A stretch of DNA of 64,000 nt from contig SIAR01000001.1 of NCBI GenBank assembly GCA_009691705.1, forward strand, positions 1-64,000. The letters run 5' to 3'. Shown piece by piece: positions 54,347 through 63,529 of the stretch (position 1 is its first letter; each line of letters starts with the position of its first letter). Position numbers and translations under genes: made by a program. Below the pieces are notes generated by a model that saw only the letters and a program-made list of their open reading frames with translations, was not told where the DNA came from and ran no database searches. Origin of the DNA: Phycisphaerales bacterium (GTDB lineage: Bacteria > Planctomycetota > Phycisphaerae > Phycisphaerales > SM1A02).

Positions 54347-55381
54347 ATGCATCCAACTATGACACATTCACAGCATGGAAGTCAGACGAATCCACCGCGG
54401 GACATCGCCGGCCTTGAACGCCGAGTTGAGGCCGCGAGCAAACCATTTCGCCACCTTGTCGATCAGATCCAACGGGTGATCGTGGGGCAAGATTCGCTCA
54501 TTGAGGGGTTGCTCTGCAGCCTCTTGATGAATGGACACGTGCTAATCGAAGGCGTTCCAGGACTCGCCAAGACAACCGCCGTCAGTTGTCTTGCCAAGGG
54601 AATCAACACGGGATTTCGGCGCATTCAATTCACGCCCGACCTCTTGCCTGCCGACCTCGTTGGGACATTGATCTACCGCCAAAACACTGGAGAGTTCACA
54701 GTCAAGCAAGGTCCGATCTTTTCAAACATCGTGCTCGCGGATGAAATCAATCGCGCTCCCGCGAAAGTGCAGTCTGCATTGCTCGAGGCGATGCAAGAGC
54801 GACAAGTGACAATCGGCGACACGACCTATCCACTGCCCGATCCATTTCTCGTGCTCGCGACCCAGAATCCTATTGAACAAGAAGGCACGTACCCACTGCC
54901 CGAAGCGCAAGTCGACCGCTTTGCCATGAAACTGGTGGTGACCTATCCGACGCAGAAAGAGGAGCGGCTCATTCTCGATCGCATGGCGAATACGCAGAAC
55001 AAACTGACCGTCGACGCAGTGCTCAATCCAAGCGACATCGCGGCGGCCCGCGCGATCGTCGATGAGATTTTCATGGATGACCGCATGAAGGACTACATCG
55101 TCGATCTAGTGATCTCGACGCGCAATCCGAAACCGCACAAGGTGCCCATTGAGGGACTCGTGCAGTACGGCTGCTCACCGCGCGCGACTATTGCGCTCAC
55201 CTTGGCAGCGAAGGCGAAGGCCTTTCTTGATGGGCGCGGGTACGTCGTTCCGCAGGATGTCAAGGATGTTGCGCCAAACGTATTGCGGCATCGACTCGGT
55301 CTTTCATACGAAGCGGAAGCGGAAGAGAAGACCGCCGATGACATCGTGCGAGCATTGCTCGATCATGTGCCAGTGCCTTGA
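54347..55381 (+). CDS. moxR: MoxR-type AAA+ ATPase
   Basis: 344 residues. MoxR ATPases act as chaperones for assembly of complexes that include von Willebrand factor A (VWA) proteins. Walker A 'EGVPGLAKTTAVS', Walker B 'VLADEINRAPAKVQSALLEAMQE', sensor 1 'VLATQNPIEQEGTYPLPEAQVDRF', and the C-terminal lid with 'GCSPRATIALTLAAKAKAFL' are intact. It heads the Bat operon, with a DUF58 gene 25 bp downstream. An internal ATG four codons later is an alternative start; neither has a clear Shine-Dalgarno sequence. Confidence 0.93.
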   Translation: MHPTMTHSQHGSQTNPPRDIAGLERRVEAASKPFRHLVDQIQRVIVGQDSLIEGLLCSLLMNGHVLIEGVPGLAKTTAVSCLAKGINTGFRRIQFTPDLLPADLVGTLIYRQNTGEFTVKQGPIFSNIVLADEINRAPAKVQSALLEAMQERQVTIGDTTYPLPDPFLVLATQNPIEQEGTYPLPEAQVDRFAMKLVVTYPTQKEERLILDRMANTQNKLTVDAVLNPSDIAAARAIVDEIFMDDRMKDYIVDLVISTRNPKPHKVPIEGLVQYGCSPRATIALTLAAKAKAFLDGRGYVVPQDVKDVAPNVLRHRLGLSYEAEAEEKTADDIVRALLDHVPVP

Positions 55382-55406
55382 TCGCGGGTGCTGCACCAAC
55401 GCATGA

Positions 55407-56303
55407 ATGAAAGGGAACCCAGTGCTGACTGCCGAGACCATTCGCAAGATTCGTCGCATTGAGATTCGCACCTCGCGCGTCGTGCAAGAGGCCGTTGCGG
55501 GTCGCTATCTCTCTGCATTTAAGGGACGCGGGATGGAATTCGAAGAAGTGCGTCCCTATGAAGCCGGCGACGATGTGCGAGCGATCGACTGGAACGTCTC
55601 GGCGCGCGCTGGCTCTCCACACATCAAACTGTTCCGCGAAGAACGCGAACTCACTGTGATGTTGGCGATTGATCTCTCGGGCTCACTTCGCTTCGGATCG
55701 CACGGGCAATTGAAGCGCGAACTTGTTGCTGAGGTTGCCGCGACACTTGCATTCAGCGCCACCCGCAACAATGACAAGGTCGGCTTGCTGCTCTTCACAA
55801 ATCAAATCGAACGATTTGTTCCGCCGCGCAAGGGACGGCGCCACGTTCTGCGCATCGTGCGCGATCTACTGGCGCACACCCCAACGGGAAGTGGAACCGA
55901 CCTCGCTGGCGCGCTCGACGAATTGAATCGAATCCAGCGGCGGAAGGCGGTCGTGTTCGTGATCAGCGACTTTTTGGATGGTGGTTGGGAAAGACCGATG
56001 GCGATCGCACGCCGTCGCCACGACGTGATCCCTGTGGCGATTTCGGATCGGCGCGAACGCCTGTTGCCCGCCATTGGATTGATCGAGCTCGAGGACGAAG
56101 AGAGTGGCAAGCGCATCGTCGTGGACACGGCGAGTCGTCGCGTGCGCCAAGAGTTCAGCGCGCAGGCGCAGTTGCGATCGGAGCGGTTTCAGGCGGTTCT
56201 GCGGCAAATGAAGATCGAGCCACTCATGCTTGAAACTGGCCTCGACTATGTCGAACCGATCACTGCGTACTTTCGAAAGCGGGAGGCCCGCAGAAGCCGA
56301 TGA
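55407..56303 (+). CDS. DUF58 protein (VWA-like, Bat operon)
   Basis: 298 residues. 'GRYLSAFKGRGMEFEEVRPYEAGDDVRAIDWNVSAR' is the DUF58 signature, followed by 'MLAIDLSGSLRFGS', a MIDAS-like motif (DxSxS) of a VWA-type fold. DUF58 genes nearly always sit between moxR and the VWA genes. A GTG five codons downstream with AGGGA in front is an alternative start. Cytoplasmic by sequence. Its stop overlaps the next start (ATGA). Confidence 0.92.
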   Translation: MKGNPVLTAETIRKIRRIEIRTSRVVQEAVAGRYLSAFKGRGMEFEEVRPYEAGDDVRAIDWNVSARAGSPHIKLFREERELTVMLAIDLSGSLRFGSHGQLKRELVAEVAATLAFSATRNNDKVGLLLFTNQIERFVPPRKGRRHVLRIVRDLLAHTPTGSGTDLAGALDELNRIQRRKAVVFVISDFLDGGWERPMAIARRRHDVIPVAISDRRERLLPAIGLIELEDEESGKRIVVDTASRRVRQEFSAQAQLRSERFQAVLRQMKIEPLMLETGLDYVEPITAYFRKREARRSR

Positions 56304-57376
56304 GATCTCGCACCATTCCACTTTGGGCACTTCTGACTGGAGCGCTTTTCGCGAATGTGGCGAATGCGCAGGTTCTCACCCAACAGCCAGCCAAAAGGCC
56401 TGTGACTGCGGCGGCCGTGCCGGTTGCCCCCGCTGAACCACAAACACCACCGCCTTCGACCGTGCCATCGCGCCCATCGAAGGTTGTCGATTTGCGCACG
56501 AGCGCTGCTGGAGTGACTGCGGTGCTCACCGCGCCTGGGGACGTGATTGAGGTTGGACAGGATCTTCCGTTCCAGCTCACGATCACCGCCGAGGCTGCCG
56601 TGACTCTCACGCCGCTCGATCTTGCAGAATCGCTCGGGGCGTTTGATCTGCGCGAGAGTGATCGAGTGTCAAGTCGCGATGGCGAGCGCAGAGTCACAAC
56701 AGTGCACTTCGTGGCGACGACCTATGCGAGCGGCCAGCTTGAACTTCCGACAATTGAAATCGCCTTCAAGAGTGCCGATGGCGCAGCGCACACCCTTTCG
56801 ATTGGACCGCTCCCCATCGAAGTGGTGAGTCTGGTGGGAGCAGAGTTCGATCCAAACAATTACCGAGATATCAAGGGAGCAGTCGCGATCAACCAGGGCG
56901 GATGGTTGTGGTGGATAGTCGCGGGAGTTCTCGCACTGGTGATTGCCGCACTCGCGGTACTGACAATTCGACGCCGCAAGGCCGCCAACTTGCGCGTGCT
57001 CACTGCGGACGAGTGGGCCAACCAAGAGCTTGAACTGCTCGCCCGCGAAGGTCTGATCGAACGGGGAGAAGTGCATCGGTTTTGGGTGCGCCTCTCTGGA
57101 ACTCTGCGGGAGTATGTCGAACGGCAGTTCGCCATCGCAGCGCCAGAACAGACAACGAAAGAGTTTCTTGCCCAAGCTGCGGCCCATCCCGCGATCGATG
57201 CCTCGCACCGGCACATGCTCGCGCGATTCCTCAGCGCTGCCGACATGGTGAAATTCGCTGCGCACGAACCGCCCCAGGATGAGTGTCGCAATGGACTGGC
57301 CTCTGCCCACGACTTTGTGCGTGACACGACACCTGTGCGCACCGATGTCACACTGCCGACGGGAGCCGCCGTATGA
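56300..57376 (+). CDS. BatD-like membrane protein with short cytoplasmic tail
   Basis: 358 residues. Signal peptide ('MRSRTIPLWALLTGALFANVANAQ'), a Pro/Ala-rich stretch, a beta-sandwich-like exported part with 'VGQDLPFQLTITAEAAVTLTPLDLAE', one transmembrane helix ('WLWWIVAGVLALVIAALAVL'), and a cytoplasmic helical end 'ELELLAREGLIERGEVHRFWVRLSGTLREYVERQF'. It sits where other Bat operons have a DUF4381 gene, but is fused to an exported domain. Overlaps both neighbours by 4 bp (ATGA). A second, larger BatD-like gene occurs downstream. Confidence 0.75.
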   Translation: MRSRTIPLWALLTGALFANVANAQVLTQQPAKRPVTAAAVPVAPAEPQTPPPSTVPSRPSKVVDLRTSAAGVTAVLTAPGDVIEVGQDLPFQLTITAEAAVTLTPLDLAESLGAFDLRESDRVSSRDGERRVTTVHFVATTYASGQLELPTIEIAFKSADGAAHTLSIGPLPIEVVSLVGAEFDPNNYRDIKGAVAINQGGWLWWIVAGVLALVIAALAVLTIRRRKAANLRVLTADEWANQELELLAREGLIERGEVHRFWVRLSGTLREYVERQFAIAAPEQTTKEFLAQAAAHPAIDASHRHMLARFLSAADMVKFAAHEPPQDECRNGLASAHDFVRDTTPVRTDVTLPTGAAV

Positions 57377-58470
57377 CGACGTTTCAATTGCTTGCCTGGT
57401 GGCTCTTGCCGATCGCGGTCCTCGCTCCGCTGGGAGTGTGGCGATGTGTGTCGCACCGTCGCCGGGTGCGCATTGGGTTTTCGTCAGCCGCCGTTGCGGC
57501 TGCCGGTGGAACAAGCCATTTCGTGCGCTTGCGTTGGGTGCCCAGCGCGCTGCGCTGCGGGGCGATCGGGCTTCTGGCGTTCTGCCTTGCCCGACCAGTG
57601 ATTGCGAATTCACAGACCAAGGTATTCGTCGAGGGTGCGGCGATCCAATTCGTGGTCGATCGCTCGGGATCAATGCGCGCGCTTGACTTCGAACTCGATG
57701 GGGCACGATCAAATCGTCTCGATGCCGTGAAGCGGGTCGGAAGTGCGTTCATTCGCGGGGGCGATGGATTGCTCGGACGACCAGACGATCTCGTTGGGCT
57801 CATCGTCTTCGCACGATTTGCCGACAGCCTTTCGCCATTGACCGTCGATCATGGCTACATGGTTGATGCGCTCAACAAAGTGCAACCCGCGGTTGATCAA
57901 TCCGAGGATGGAACTGCCATCGGCGACGCGGTCGCCCTCGGCGTCGACCGACTTCGCGACGCAATGTCCAACGCCAAGACGGCTGATGGTCGGCAACCAA
58001 TCCGCAGCGCAGCATTGATATTGATGACCGACGGAGAGAACAATGCCGGCGATGTCGATCCGCGCGTTGCGGCAGACCTTGCTGCAACGTATGGAATCAA
58101 GATTTACGCAATCGGAGTTGGAACGCGCGGTATGGCCCCCTTTCCAATGGGAGTCGATCCACGTGGACGGCAGATCATTCGCAACGTGCCAGTCTCGATT
58201 GACGAAGCACTTCTAACTGACATTGCCAAGCGAACAGGCGGGGCGTACTTTCGCGCAACCGATACCAAGAGCTTGCAAGCGATCTATGAGCAGATCGACC
58301 AGATGGAAAAAACCACCACGGAGCAGCGTCAATCGTTGCACTTCACAGATCTCGCGGTGCAGTCCTTTAACTTTTCAGGATTCTCGGTGCCGCCCTTTCT
58401 CGTCGGCGTGGTGCTCCTCATCTGCGCTGAACTCTTGCTCGTGTCAACGCGTTTTCGGAGTGTGAACTAG
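57373..58470 (+). CDS. BatA-like VWA membrane protein
   Basis: 365 residues. N-terminal hydrophobic segments ('WWLLPIAVLAPLGVW', 'LRCGAIGLLAFCLARPVI'), then a VWA domain with the MIDAS motif 'VDRSGSMRALDF' (DxSxS), a conserved Thr in the middle ('DGTAIGDAVALGVDRL') and 'LMTDGENNAGDVDPRVAA' (Asp). C-terminal transmembrane helix 'FLVGVVLLICAELLLV'. Bat (aerotolerance) proteins are thought to form a membrane-bound complex with MoxR. ATG overlaps the preceding stop. Confidence 0.9.
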   Translation: MTTFQLLAWWLLPIAVLAPLGVWRCVSHRRRVRIGFSSAAVAAAGGTSHFVRLRWVPSALRCGAIGLLAFCLARPVIANSQTKVFVEGAAIQFVVDRSGSMRALDFELDGARSNRLDAVKRVGSAFIRGGDGLLGRPDDLVGLIVFARFADSLSPLTVDHGYMVDALNKVQPAVDQSEDGTAIGDAVALGVDRLRDAMSNAKTADGRQPIRSAALILMTDGENNAGDVDPRVAADLAATYGIKIYAIGVGTRGMAPFPMGVDPRGRQIIRNVPVSIDEALLTDIAKRTGGAYFRATDTKSLQAIYEQIDQMEKTTTEQRQSLHFTDLAVQSFNFSGFSVPPFLVGVVLLICAELLLVSTRFRSVN

Positions 58471-58495
58471 ACGGCACGCATTTGCGATCGACCCT

Positions 58496-59557
58496 ATGGA
58501 ACTCGAGTTCAACAACATCGTGGCACTGCACTGGCTCTGGCTTGTCGCCATCTTGGCGGCGCTCGGCGTGTCCACAGCATTCTGGCGAGTGCGTGCCATG
58601 CACACATTCATAGCGAACCCACTGTTGTCACGGGTTGCTCCCACGTTTTCGCCCTGGCGTCCAGCCATCCGAACGCTGTTGGTTCTTGGCGCGCTTGTGG
58701 CCGTGGTCGTCGCGCTCATGGATCCCAGATGGGGAGTGCAGAGCGAGGAGGTCAAGCGTCGCGGCGCCGATGTGATGTTCGTGATCGATGTGAGTCGTTC
58801 TATGCTCGCAGAGGATGCAACCCCGAGTCGTTTGAGCCGCGCCAAGGCCTTCGTGGGCGATGCGGTTTCACAGATGGGTGGTGACCGTGTTGGCGTGGTT
58901 GATTTCGCAGGCGTCGCCGCGCTTCGCACGCCATTGACGCTCAACTACGGAGCGGTGATGACGAGCGTCGACGACCTTGAACCCAAAGACTCGATGCGCG
59001 GCGGTTCGATGCTCGGGGATGCTCTGAACAAGGCAGCGGAGAGTTTTTCGAGCGACGCGGTTGCGGGTCGCGCGATCGTTGTGCTTTCCGATGGTGAAGA
59101 CATGGGAAGCGATCCCGTCAACGTGGCGAAAGCGATTTTCGACACGCAAGGAATTCGCATCTTCACCGTTGGAATCGGTGATTCTGCCGATGGTGCCCGC
59201 ATCCCAATTGATCGTGACGGGCAGCGCACATGGGTGGTGCATGATGGGCAAGAAGTCTGGACCAAGATGGACGGCGCAACGCTGCGCGATGTCGCAAAGA
59301 GCGGCGGCGGCATATTCATTCCGGCGGGCCGAGCGCAGGTCGACCTCGGCGAGCTTCTCCAGCGTTCGCTTGCCGATCTCGAGCGGGGCGAGTTCGAGAC
59401 TTCAACGATTATGCGAACGATTCCGCGCTTTCAATGGCCGGCTGGACTCGCACTGCTCTTGCTCGTCGTCGAGTGCCTCATCCCAGATCGCATCTCGCCC
59501 CGGGCAGCGCGGGCAAGGGTGGTCAACACTCTCACACTGCCAGGAATACGCGCATGA
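58496..59557 (+). CDS. BatB-like VWA membrane protein
   Basis: 353 residues, a paralogue of the preceding gene. Hydrophobic segments near the N-terminus, a VWA domain with MIDAS 'IDVSRSMLAEDATPSRL', the Thr-loop replaced by 'MRGGSMLGDALNKAA', and 'VLSDGEDMGSDPVNVAKAI'; C-terminal helix 'WPAGLALLLLVVECLI'. 25 bp after batA-like; overlaps the next gene by 4 bases. No Shine-Dalgarno sequence, so it may depend on translation of the upstream gene. Confidence 0.9.
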   Translation: MELEFNNIVALHWLWLVAILAALGVSTAFWRVRAMHTFIANPLLSRVAPTFSPWRPAIRTLLVLGALVAVVVALMDPRWGVQSEEVKRRGADVMFVIDVSRSMLAEDATPSRLSRAKAFVGDAVSQMGGDRVGVVDFAGVAALRTPLTLNYGAVMTSVDDLEPKDSMRGGSMLGDALNKAAESFSSDAVAGRAIVVLSDGEDMGSDPVNVAKAIFDTQGIRIFTVGIGDSADGARIPIDRDGQRTWVVHDGQEVWTKMDGATLRDVAKSGGGIFIPAGRAQVDLGELLQRSLADLERGEFETSTIMRTIPRFQWPAGLALLLLVVECLIPDRISPRAARARVVNTLTLPGIRA

Positions 59558-60591
59558 TTTCTCGCGCCCGCTCGATGATTGCGATTGCGTTTCTTGCTCT
59601 CTGTGGCGGGATGAGTCATGGTCAGCAAGTGAGCCCGCCCGCGGCTCTCCCCAGTGGGGTCGCAGCAGCGGCGACATCCAACAAATCTACGATTGATGGG
59701 AAGGCATTTCGTAGCGCCATCAATGATGCGAACGCTGCGATGGCGCGCGATGACTTCGCTGGCGCCGAAGCGGCCTACGGGCGCGCTGTGGCGGCCGACC
59801 CCACGAGCGCACCCGCGCTTTTCAATCAGGGAGTCGCGCAGTATCGCGCTGGGCATCTCAAGGCCGCCGCAGATTCTTTCGCTGGCGCCTCGCAATCTGC
59901 AGATGCCTCGCTGGCGGCGCATGCGATGTTCAATCAAGGCAACGCGATCTACGCCGATGCACTGGCGCAACTCGACACCGATCCGGCGCAGGGTGGGGCA
60001 GACGCTGGCGCGGACAATCCTGCGATCAAACAAGCGCTCGAAGCAACACGCAGCGCGTTGACGCACTTCAAGGATGCTGCCTCTGCCGATCAGAGTGATC
60101 GAGATGCACGGGTGAACGCCGAGACTGCGGCACGCTTGTTGAAGCAACTTGAAGAGATGCACAAGCAGCAGGAGCAACAGAAGAAAGAACAGGATCAAGA
60201 ACAGAAGGAAAAGCAGAAGCAGAAGCAAGAACAGAAGCAAGACCAAGAACAGAAGCAAGACCAAGAACAGAAGCAAGACCAAGAACAGAAGCAAGAGCAG
60301 AGCGACGAACAGAAACCATCGGACAAGAAGGGCGAATCGGACACTCCTGAGGAGTCGCCAGAACCGCAGCAGCCCACCCCCCAACCTGAGTCGAAGGAGA
60401 CTCCCGACAGTTCGCAGGACAAGCCGCATGAGCAGTCAAAGGGTGCGGGCGAAGTTGTCAAAGATGCGCCGCTCACCAAAGAAGAAGCAGAGCGTCTGCT
60501 GCAGGCTGTTCGTGACCGAGAGAAAGCGCGCCGAGAGGCGAAGGACCAGGCACAACGCACGAAACAGGCTCCGGCGAGTCGCGACTGGTAG
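59554..60591 (+). CDS. BatC-like TPR protein with Gln/Lys-rich low-complexity tail
   Basis: 345 residues from the ATG of 'MISRARSMIAIAFLAL' (signal peptide); the track's earlier start lies in the batB-like gene. TPR-like repeats around residues 35-180 ('AMARDDFAGAEAAYGRAVAADPTSAPALFNQGVAQYRAG', quoted in pieces here as the start 'AMARDDFAGAEAAYGRAV'), then a long Gln/Lys/Glu/Asp region with three perfect 18-bp repeats and a charged end. Exported or periplasmic, likely a scaffold for the VWA proteins. ATGA overlap with batB-like. Confidence 0.85.
   Translation: MISRARSMIAIAFLALCGGMSHGQQVSPPAALPSGVAAAATSNKSTIDGKAFRSAINDANAAMARDDFAGAEAAYGRAVAADPTSAPALFNQGVAQYRAGHLKAAADSFAGASQSADASLAAHAMFNQGNAIYADALAQLDTDPAQGGADAGADNPAIKQALEATRSALTHFKDAASADQSDRDARVNAETAARLLKQLEEMHKQQEQQKKEQDQEQKEKQKQKQEQKQDQEQKQDQEQKQDQEQKQEQSDEQKPSDKKGESDTPEESPEPQQPTPQPESKETPDSSQDKPHEQSKGAGEVVKDAPLTKEEAERLLQAVRDREKARREAKDQAQRTKQAPASRDW
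60241..60294 (+). repeat. Three tandem perfect 18-bp repeats inside the batC-like gene
   Basis: GACCAAGAACAGAAGCAA occurs three times head to tail, encoding DQEQKQ each time, with a partial copy just before. In-frame slippage would change the length of the low-complexity tail by six residues per unit without breaking the gene. Confidence 0.9.
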
Positions 60592-60628
60592 AACTTCGAC
60601 GCAAAGAACTTTGAACACCAAATTGAAC

Positions 60629-62488
60629 ATGATCGCTCAGCACCCTTGGCACTTCGCACGAACACTCTGCGCTCTCGCACTGTCGCAGGCTCTTTCATTC
60701 TCTGGATGGGCCGCAGACGTGCAGTTCAATCTCTCGCCGCGCGAAACGTGGATCGGCAGCCCATCCATCCTGAAGATCATTGTGCAAGGTGGTGCCCAGA
60801 TTTCTGACCCCACACTCCCGCGCGTGCAGGGGTTGGACTTTGAAGTGCAGCCCGGGCGCAGTTCAATGAACTCGATGAGCATGGTCAATGGAACGATCAC
60901 GCGCTCTAGCACGACGACGATTTCAGTGATGATTACCCCTGCGGTCGCGGGTGTTTTTACAGTGCCACCCGTCAGCATCATTGTGGATGGCCAAACGTAC
61001 ACGAGTGCCGCCACGACCATCTCGGCAGTCGTTTCGACCACCGGCGACTTGCTGCGCGCTGAGGTGATAGGAGATTCGCCAGAGGTATGGATCGGTCAAC
61101 CACTTGGTCTCACACTTCGAATATTCGTCAAGCCTTTTCGCAGCACTGAGCACAAAGTGACCCTGGGCGAGGCAGACATGTGGCAGTTCATTGATCAGGA
61201 ACGATGCGACTTTGGTCCGTTCACTGCGTCGATGCGAGAACTCGCCCAGCGCGGACAACGACCGCTCGGCCGCGAAGAACTCATCGACGGCATCTCCTAT
61301 CTCACCTACGACCTACGCGGCGAGATCATGCCGGTTAAGAGTGGTGTGCCGACGTTTGACGATGTGCGCATCGCGTGGAACTATCCAATGCGACTCAATG
61401 CGACGCGCGGATTATTTGGCGGCAACGAACTTTCGGTCTCTGCAACCAAGCCAATCAGTGCCGTGCCAACCGTGGCTGAGATTTCGGTCCTCGCCTTGCC
61501 GCTCGAAGGACAGCCGGCGAGTTTTCAGGGAGCCGTAGGATCATTTACGGTTCGGGCAAGCGCGAAACCGCTGCGCGTTGCGGTGGGCGATCCAATCACA
61601 CTCACCTTCGCCATCACAGATTCTGGCAAGGGTGGTGGACTAGCGCAATTGCATCCACCGCTTCTTGATACCCCCGAACTTCTCGCGAACTTTAGAATTC
61701 CAACCGAGCCGCTCGCCGGAACGGTGAGTGGTAACCAAAAGACATTTACGCAAACTCTTCGCCCGACTCGCCCTGGAATCGACGCGATTCCGCCCATTCC
61801 GTTCTCATGGTTTGACACCACAACAGGCTCATACCGCACGGCGCAGAGTGATCCAATTGCAATTGATGTCGTCGCATCCGATCACATTTCCTCCGATGCA
61901 ATCTTGGGGACAGCACCTCTCACCGACTCAGCGCGTTCGAAGGTGACTGCCAGCACTGGTGGATTCTTGGCGAGCATCCATCCAACTCTTTCGATGGTGC
62001 GAAATCAATCGCAGGATTGGACTGTTGCGATTGGATGGGGAGTCGCCACGGGCGCACTGCTCGTGCCACCACTCGTGTGCGCTGGCGTGTTAGTAGTTCG
62101 TCGCCGCGCGCAGCGCTTTGCGGGCGATGCCGGTGCGGTGCGCGAAGCAGCGGCGAGTCAATCGGCAGCGAAGCGGATCGCGGGCGGGGAGTTCGCCCAG
62201 GCAGTGGCCGGTTACATCGCCGATCGGTTGCGCCTACCGAGCGGCAGCGTCACGCGACGTGAGGCGGCGAACGCACTGCAATGGGCAGGCGCAACTGCTG
62301 AGTTATGCGCTGAGGTCGAGGTACGGCTCATGGCGGCAGACCGGGCAAGGTTTCAGGCGGCACCCACCACCAGTGCAGTCAACGAATCAAGCCAATCGCA
62401 GCGTGCCCAAGCCGAGCAGTGTTTGCGGGCGCTTGAGAGACTCGACTGGCACGCGGCGCGCACTGCGCGCAAGGAGCAACTGAGATGA
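60629..62488 (+). CDS. BatD-like exported beta-domain protein
   Basis: 619 residues from the ATG of 'MIAQHPWHFARTLCALALSQAL', a signal peptide start; the track's 160-codon extension is read in a different frame of the batC-like gene. Repeated immunoglobulin-like beta domains ('QFNLSPRETWIGSPSILKI', 'VGDPITLTFAITDSGKGG'), then one transmembrane helix ('VAIGWGVATGALLVPPLV') near residue 475 and a helical cytoplasmic end. Typical of BatD (oxygen-tolerance family). Next gene overlaps by 4 bases. Confidence 0.88.
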   Translation: MIAQHPWHFARTLCALALSQALSFSGWAADVQFNLSPRETWIGSPSILKIIVQGGAQISDPTLPRVQGLDFEVQPGRSSMNSMSMVNGTITRSSTTTISVMITPAVAGVFTVPPVSIIVDGQTYTSAATTISAVVSTTGDLLRAEVIGDSPEVWIGQPLGLTLRIFVKPFRSTEHKVTLGEADMWQFIDQERCDFGPFTASMRELAQRGQRPLGREELIDGISYLTYDLRGEIMPVKSGVPTFDDVRIAWNYPMRLNATRGLFGGNELSVSATKPISAVPTVAEISVLALPLEGQPASFQGAVGSFTVRASAKPLRVAVGDPITLTFAITDSGKGGGLAQLHPPLLDTPELLANFRIPTEPLAGTVSGNQKTFTQTLRPTRPGIDAIPPIPFSWFDTTTGSYRTAQSDPIAIDVVASDHISSDAILGTAPLTDSARSKVTASTGGFLASIHPTLSMVRNQSQDWTVAIGWGVATGALLVPPLVCAGVLVVRRRAQRFAGDAGAVREAAASQSAAKRIAGGEFAQAVAGYIADRLRLPSGSVTRREAANALQWAGATAELCAEVEVRLMAADRARFQAAPTTSAVNESSQSQRAQAEQCLRALERLDWHAARTARKEQLR

Positions 62489-63381
62489 GTCGACCACATT
62501 GCTACTGGAATCTGGCAGTTGTTCAACTTTGCTCTCTGCTGGTGATGGTCACCGCGGCGCACACCGCGCCAACCCAGAACGGCAACGCATCTGGGCGTCG
62601 AATGGATCAAGCGCGCCTAGCGATCGCGATAGCGGCGCAGCAGAAGTTCGACGATGGAATGAGTGCTCTGGCAAGTGATCCCACGCGGGCGCAACAGTTC
62701 TTTCAGGAGTCTGCGAGCGACTATCAAAAGCTCACCGATCTTGATATTCACAACGGCGAACTATTTTTCAATCTAGCCAATGCGCTCGTGCAATCGGGCG
62801 AGTACGGCCGGGGGATCGGCGCACTGCTCGACGCCCAGCGCCTGCTCCCCGCTGATGGGCGAGTCGCAACGAACTTGGCACACGCGCGTTCACTGGTCTC
62901 ATCGAGTGCCGCGGCGTCCACGCTGGTGCGTCCGATCGACCGAATCGCTTCCTACTGGACCGGTTCGCAGTGGACTTCCTACAGCGCCCGCCTGTGGGGA
63001 GTGATTTTGCTCTGGACTGCACTCTGGCTAATCCTCGCCACGGGGTTTGCAACTGGTTGGCAGCGACGGGTCCATTGGCGCGGAACGATCGCCACAGTCG
63101 CAGTTCTATTGCTCATGGTCGGCGCGACAGTCGCCATCGATCTCGCGCGGGCGCGAATGGATCCACTGGGTGTTGTCATTCACGATGGCGTGATAGCACG
63201 CAAGGGAAATGGCGATGGATTTGCGCCGGCGTTTACCGATCCACTCAAAGAGGGAGCCGAGTTCACGATGGTTGAATTGCGACCAGGGTGGTATCGCATC
63301 GAGCTGGCCGACGGACAATCGGGATGGGTCAAAGTCTCTGACGCCCACGTCACCGGTCAGACGCGCCAGGGCCGCGGCTGA
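62485..63381 (+). CDS. BatE-like TPR/SH3 membrane protein
   Basis: 298 residues. N-terminal signal peptide or anchor, TPR-like helices ('NGELFFNLANALVQSGEYGRG'), two transmembrane helices ('LWGVILLWTALWLILATG', 'TIATVAVLLLMVGATVAIDL'), and a C-terminal SH3-type domain ending 'ELRPGWYRIELADGQSGWVK'. Last gene of the Bat operon; tRNA-Ser(CGA) on the other strand follows after 10 bp. No intrinsic terminator is visible. Confidence 0.85.
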   Translation: MSRPHCYWNLAVVQLCSLLVMVTAAHTAPTQNGNASGRRMDQARLAIAIAAQQKFDDGMSALASDPTRAQQFFQESASDYQKLTDLDIHNGELFFNLANALVQSGEYGRGIGALLDAQRLLPADGRVATNLAHARSLVSSSAAASTLVRPIDRIASYWTGSQWTSYSARLWGVILLWTALWLILATGFATGWQRRVHWRGTIATVAVLLLMVGATVAIDLARARMDPLGVVIHDGVIARKGNGDGFAPAFTDPLKEGAEFTMVELRPGWYRIELADGQSGWVKVSDAHVTGQTRQGRG

Positions 63382-63391
63382 AGCGAAACAA

Positions 63392-63479
63392 CGGAGAGGG
63401 TGAGATTCGAACTCACGGTGAGCACGAGGCCCACACCAGTTTTCGAGACTGGCTCCTTCAACCGCTCGGACACCTCTCC
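63392..63479 (-). tRNA. tRNA-Ser (anticodon CGA)
   Basis: 88 bases on the minus strand: acceptor GGAGAGG/CCTCTCC with G discriminator, D-arm TCCGAGCGGTTGAAGGA, anticodon stem CCAGT/ACTGG with loop CTCGAAA (anticodon CGA), long variable arm, T-arm GTGAGTTCGAATCTCAC. Reads UCG. No encoded CCA. It lies between the Bat operon and a secreted protein gene and is head-to-tail with neither. Confidence 0.95.
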
Positions 63480-63529
63480 AGGTCTCCCAAGTATCGCCGC
63501 GCAGTGCCAACCTGTCCAGTCCGCTGCTC

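Noticed and set aside
60241-60294. CRISPR-like repeat
   Set aside because: Units are contiguous with no spacers and are in-frame coding repeats.
60149-60628. N-terminal extension of the BatD-like ORF, Arg/Ser-rich
   Set aside because: A frame-shifted reading of the Gln/Lys repeat of the batC-like gene; the signal peptide starts at the internal ATG.
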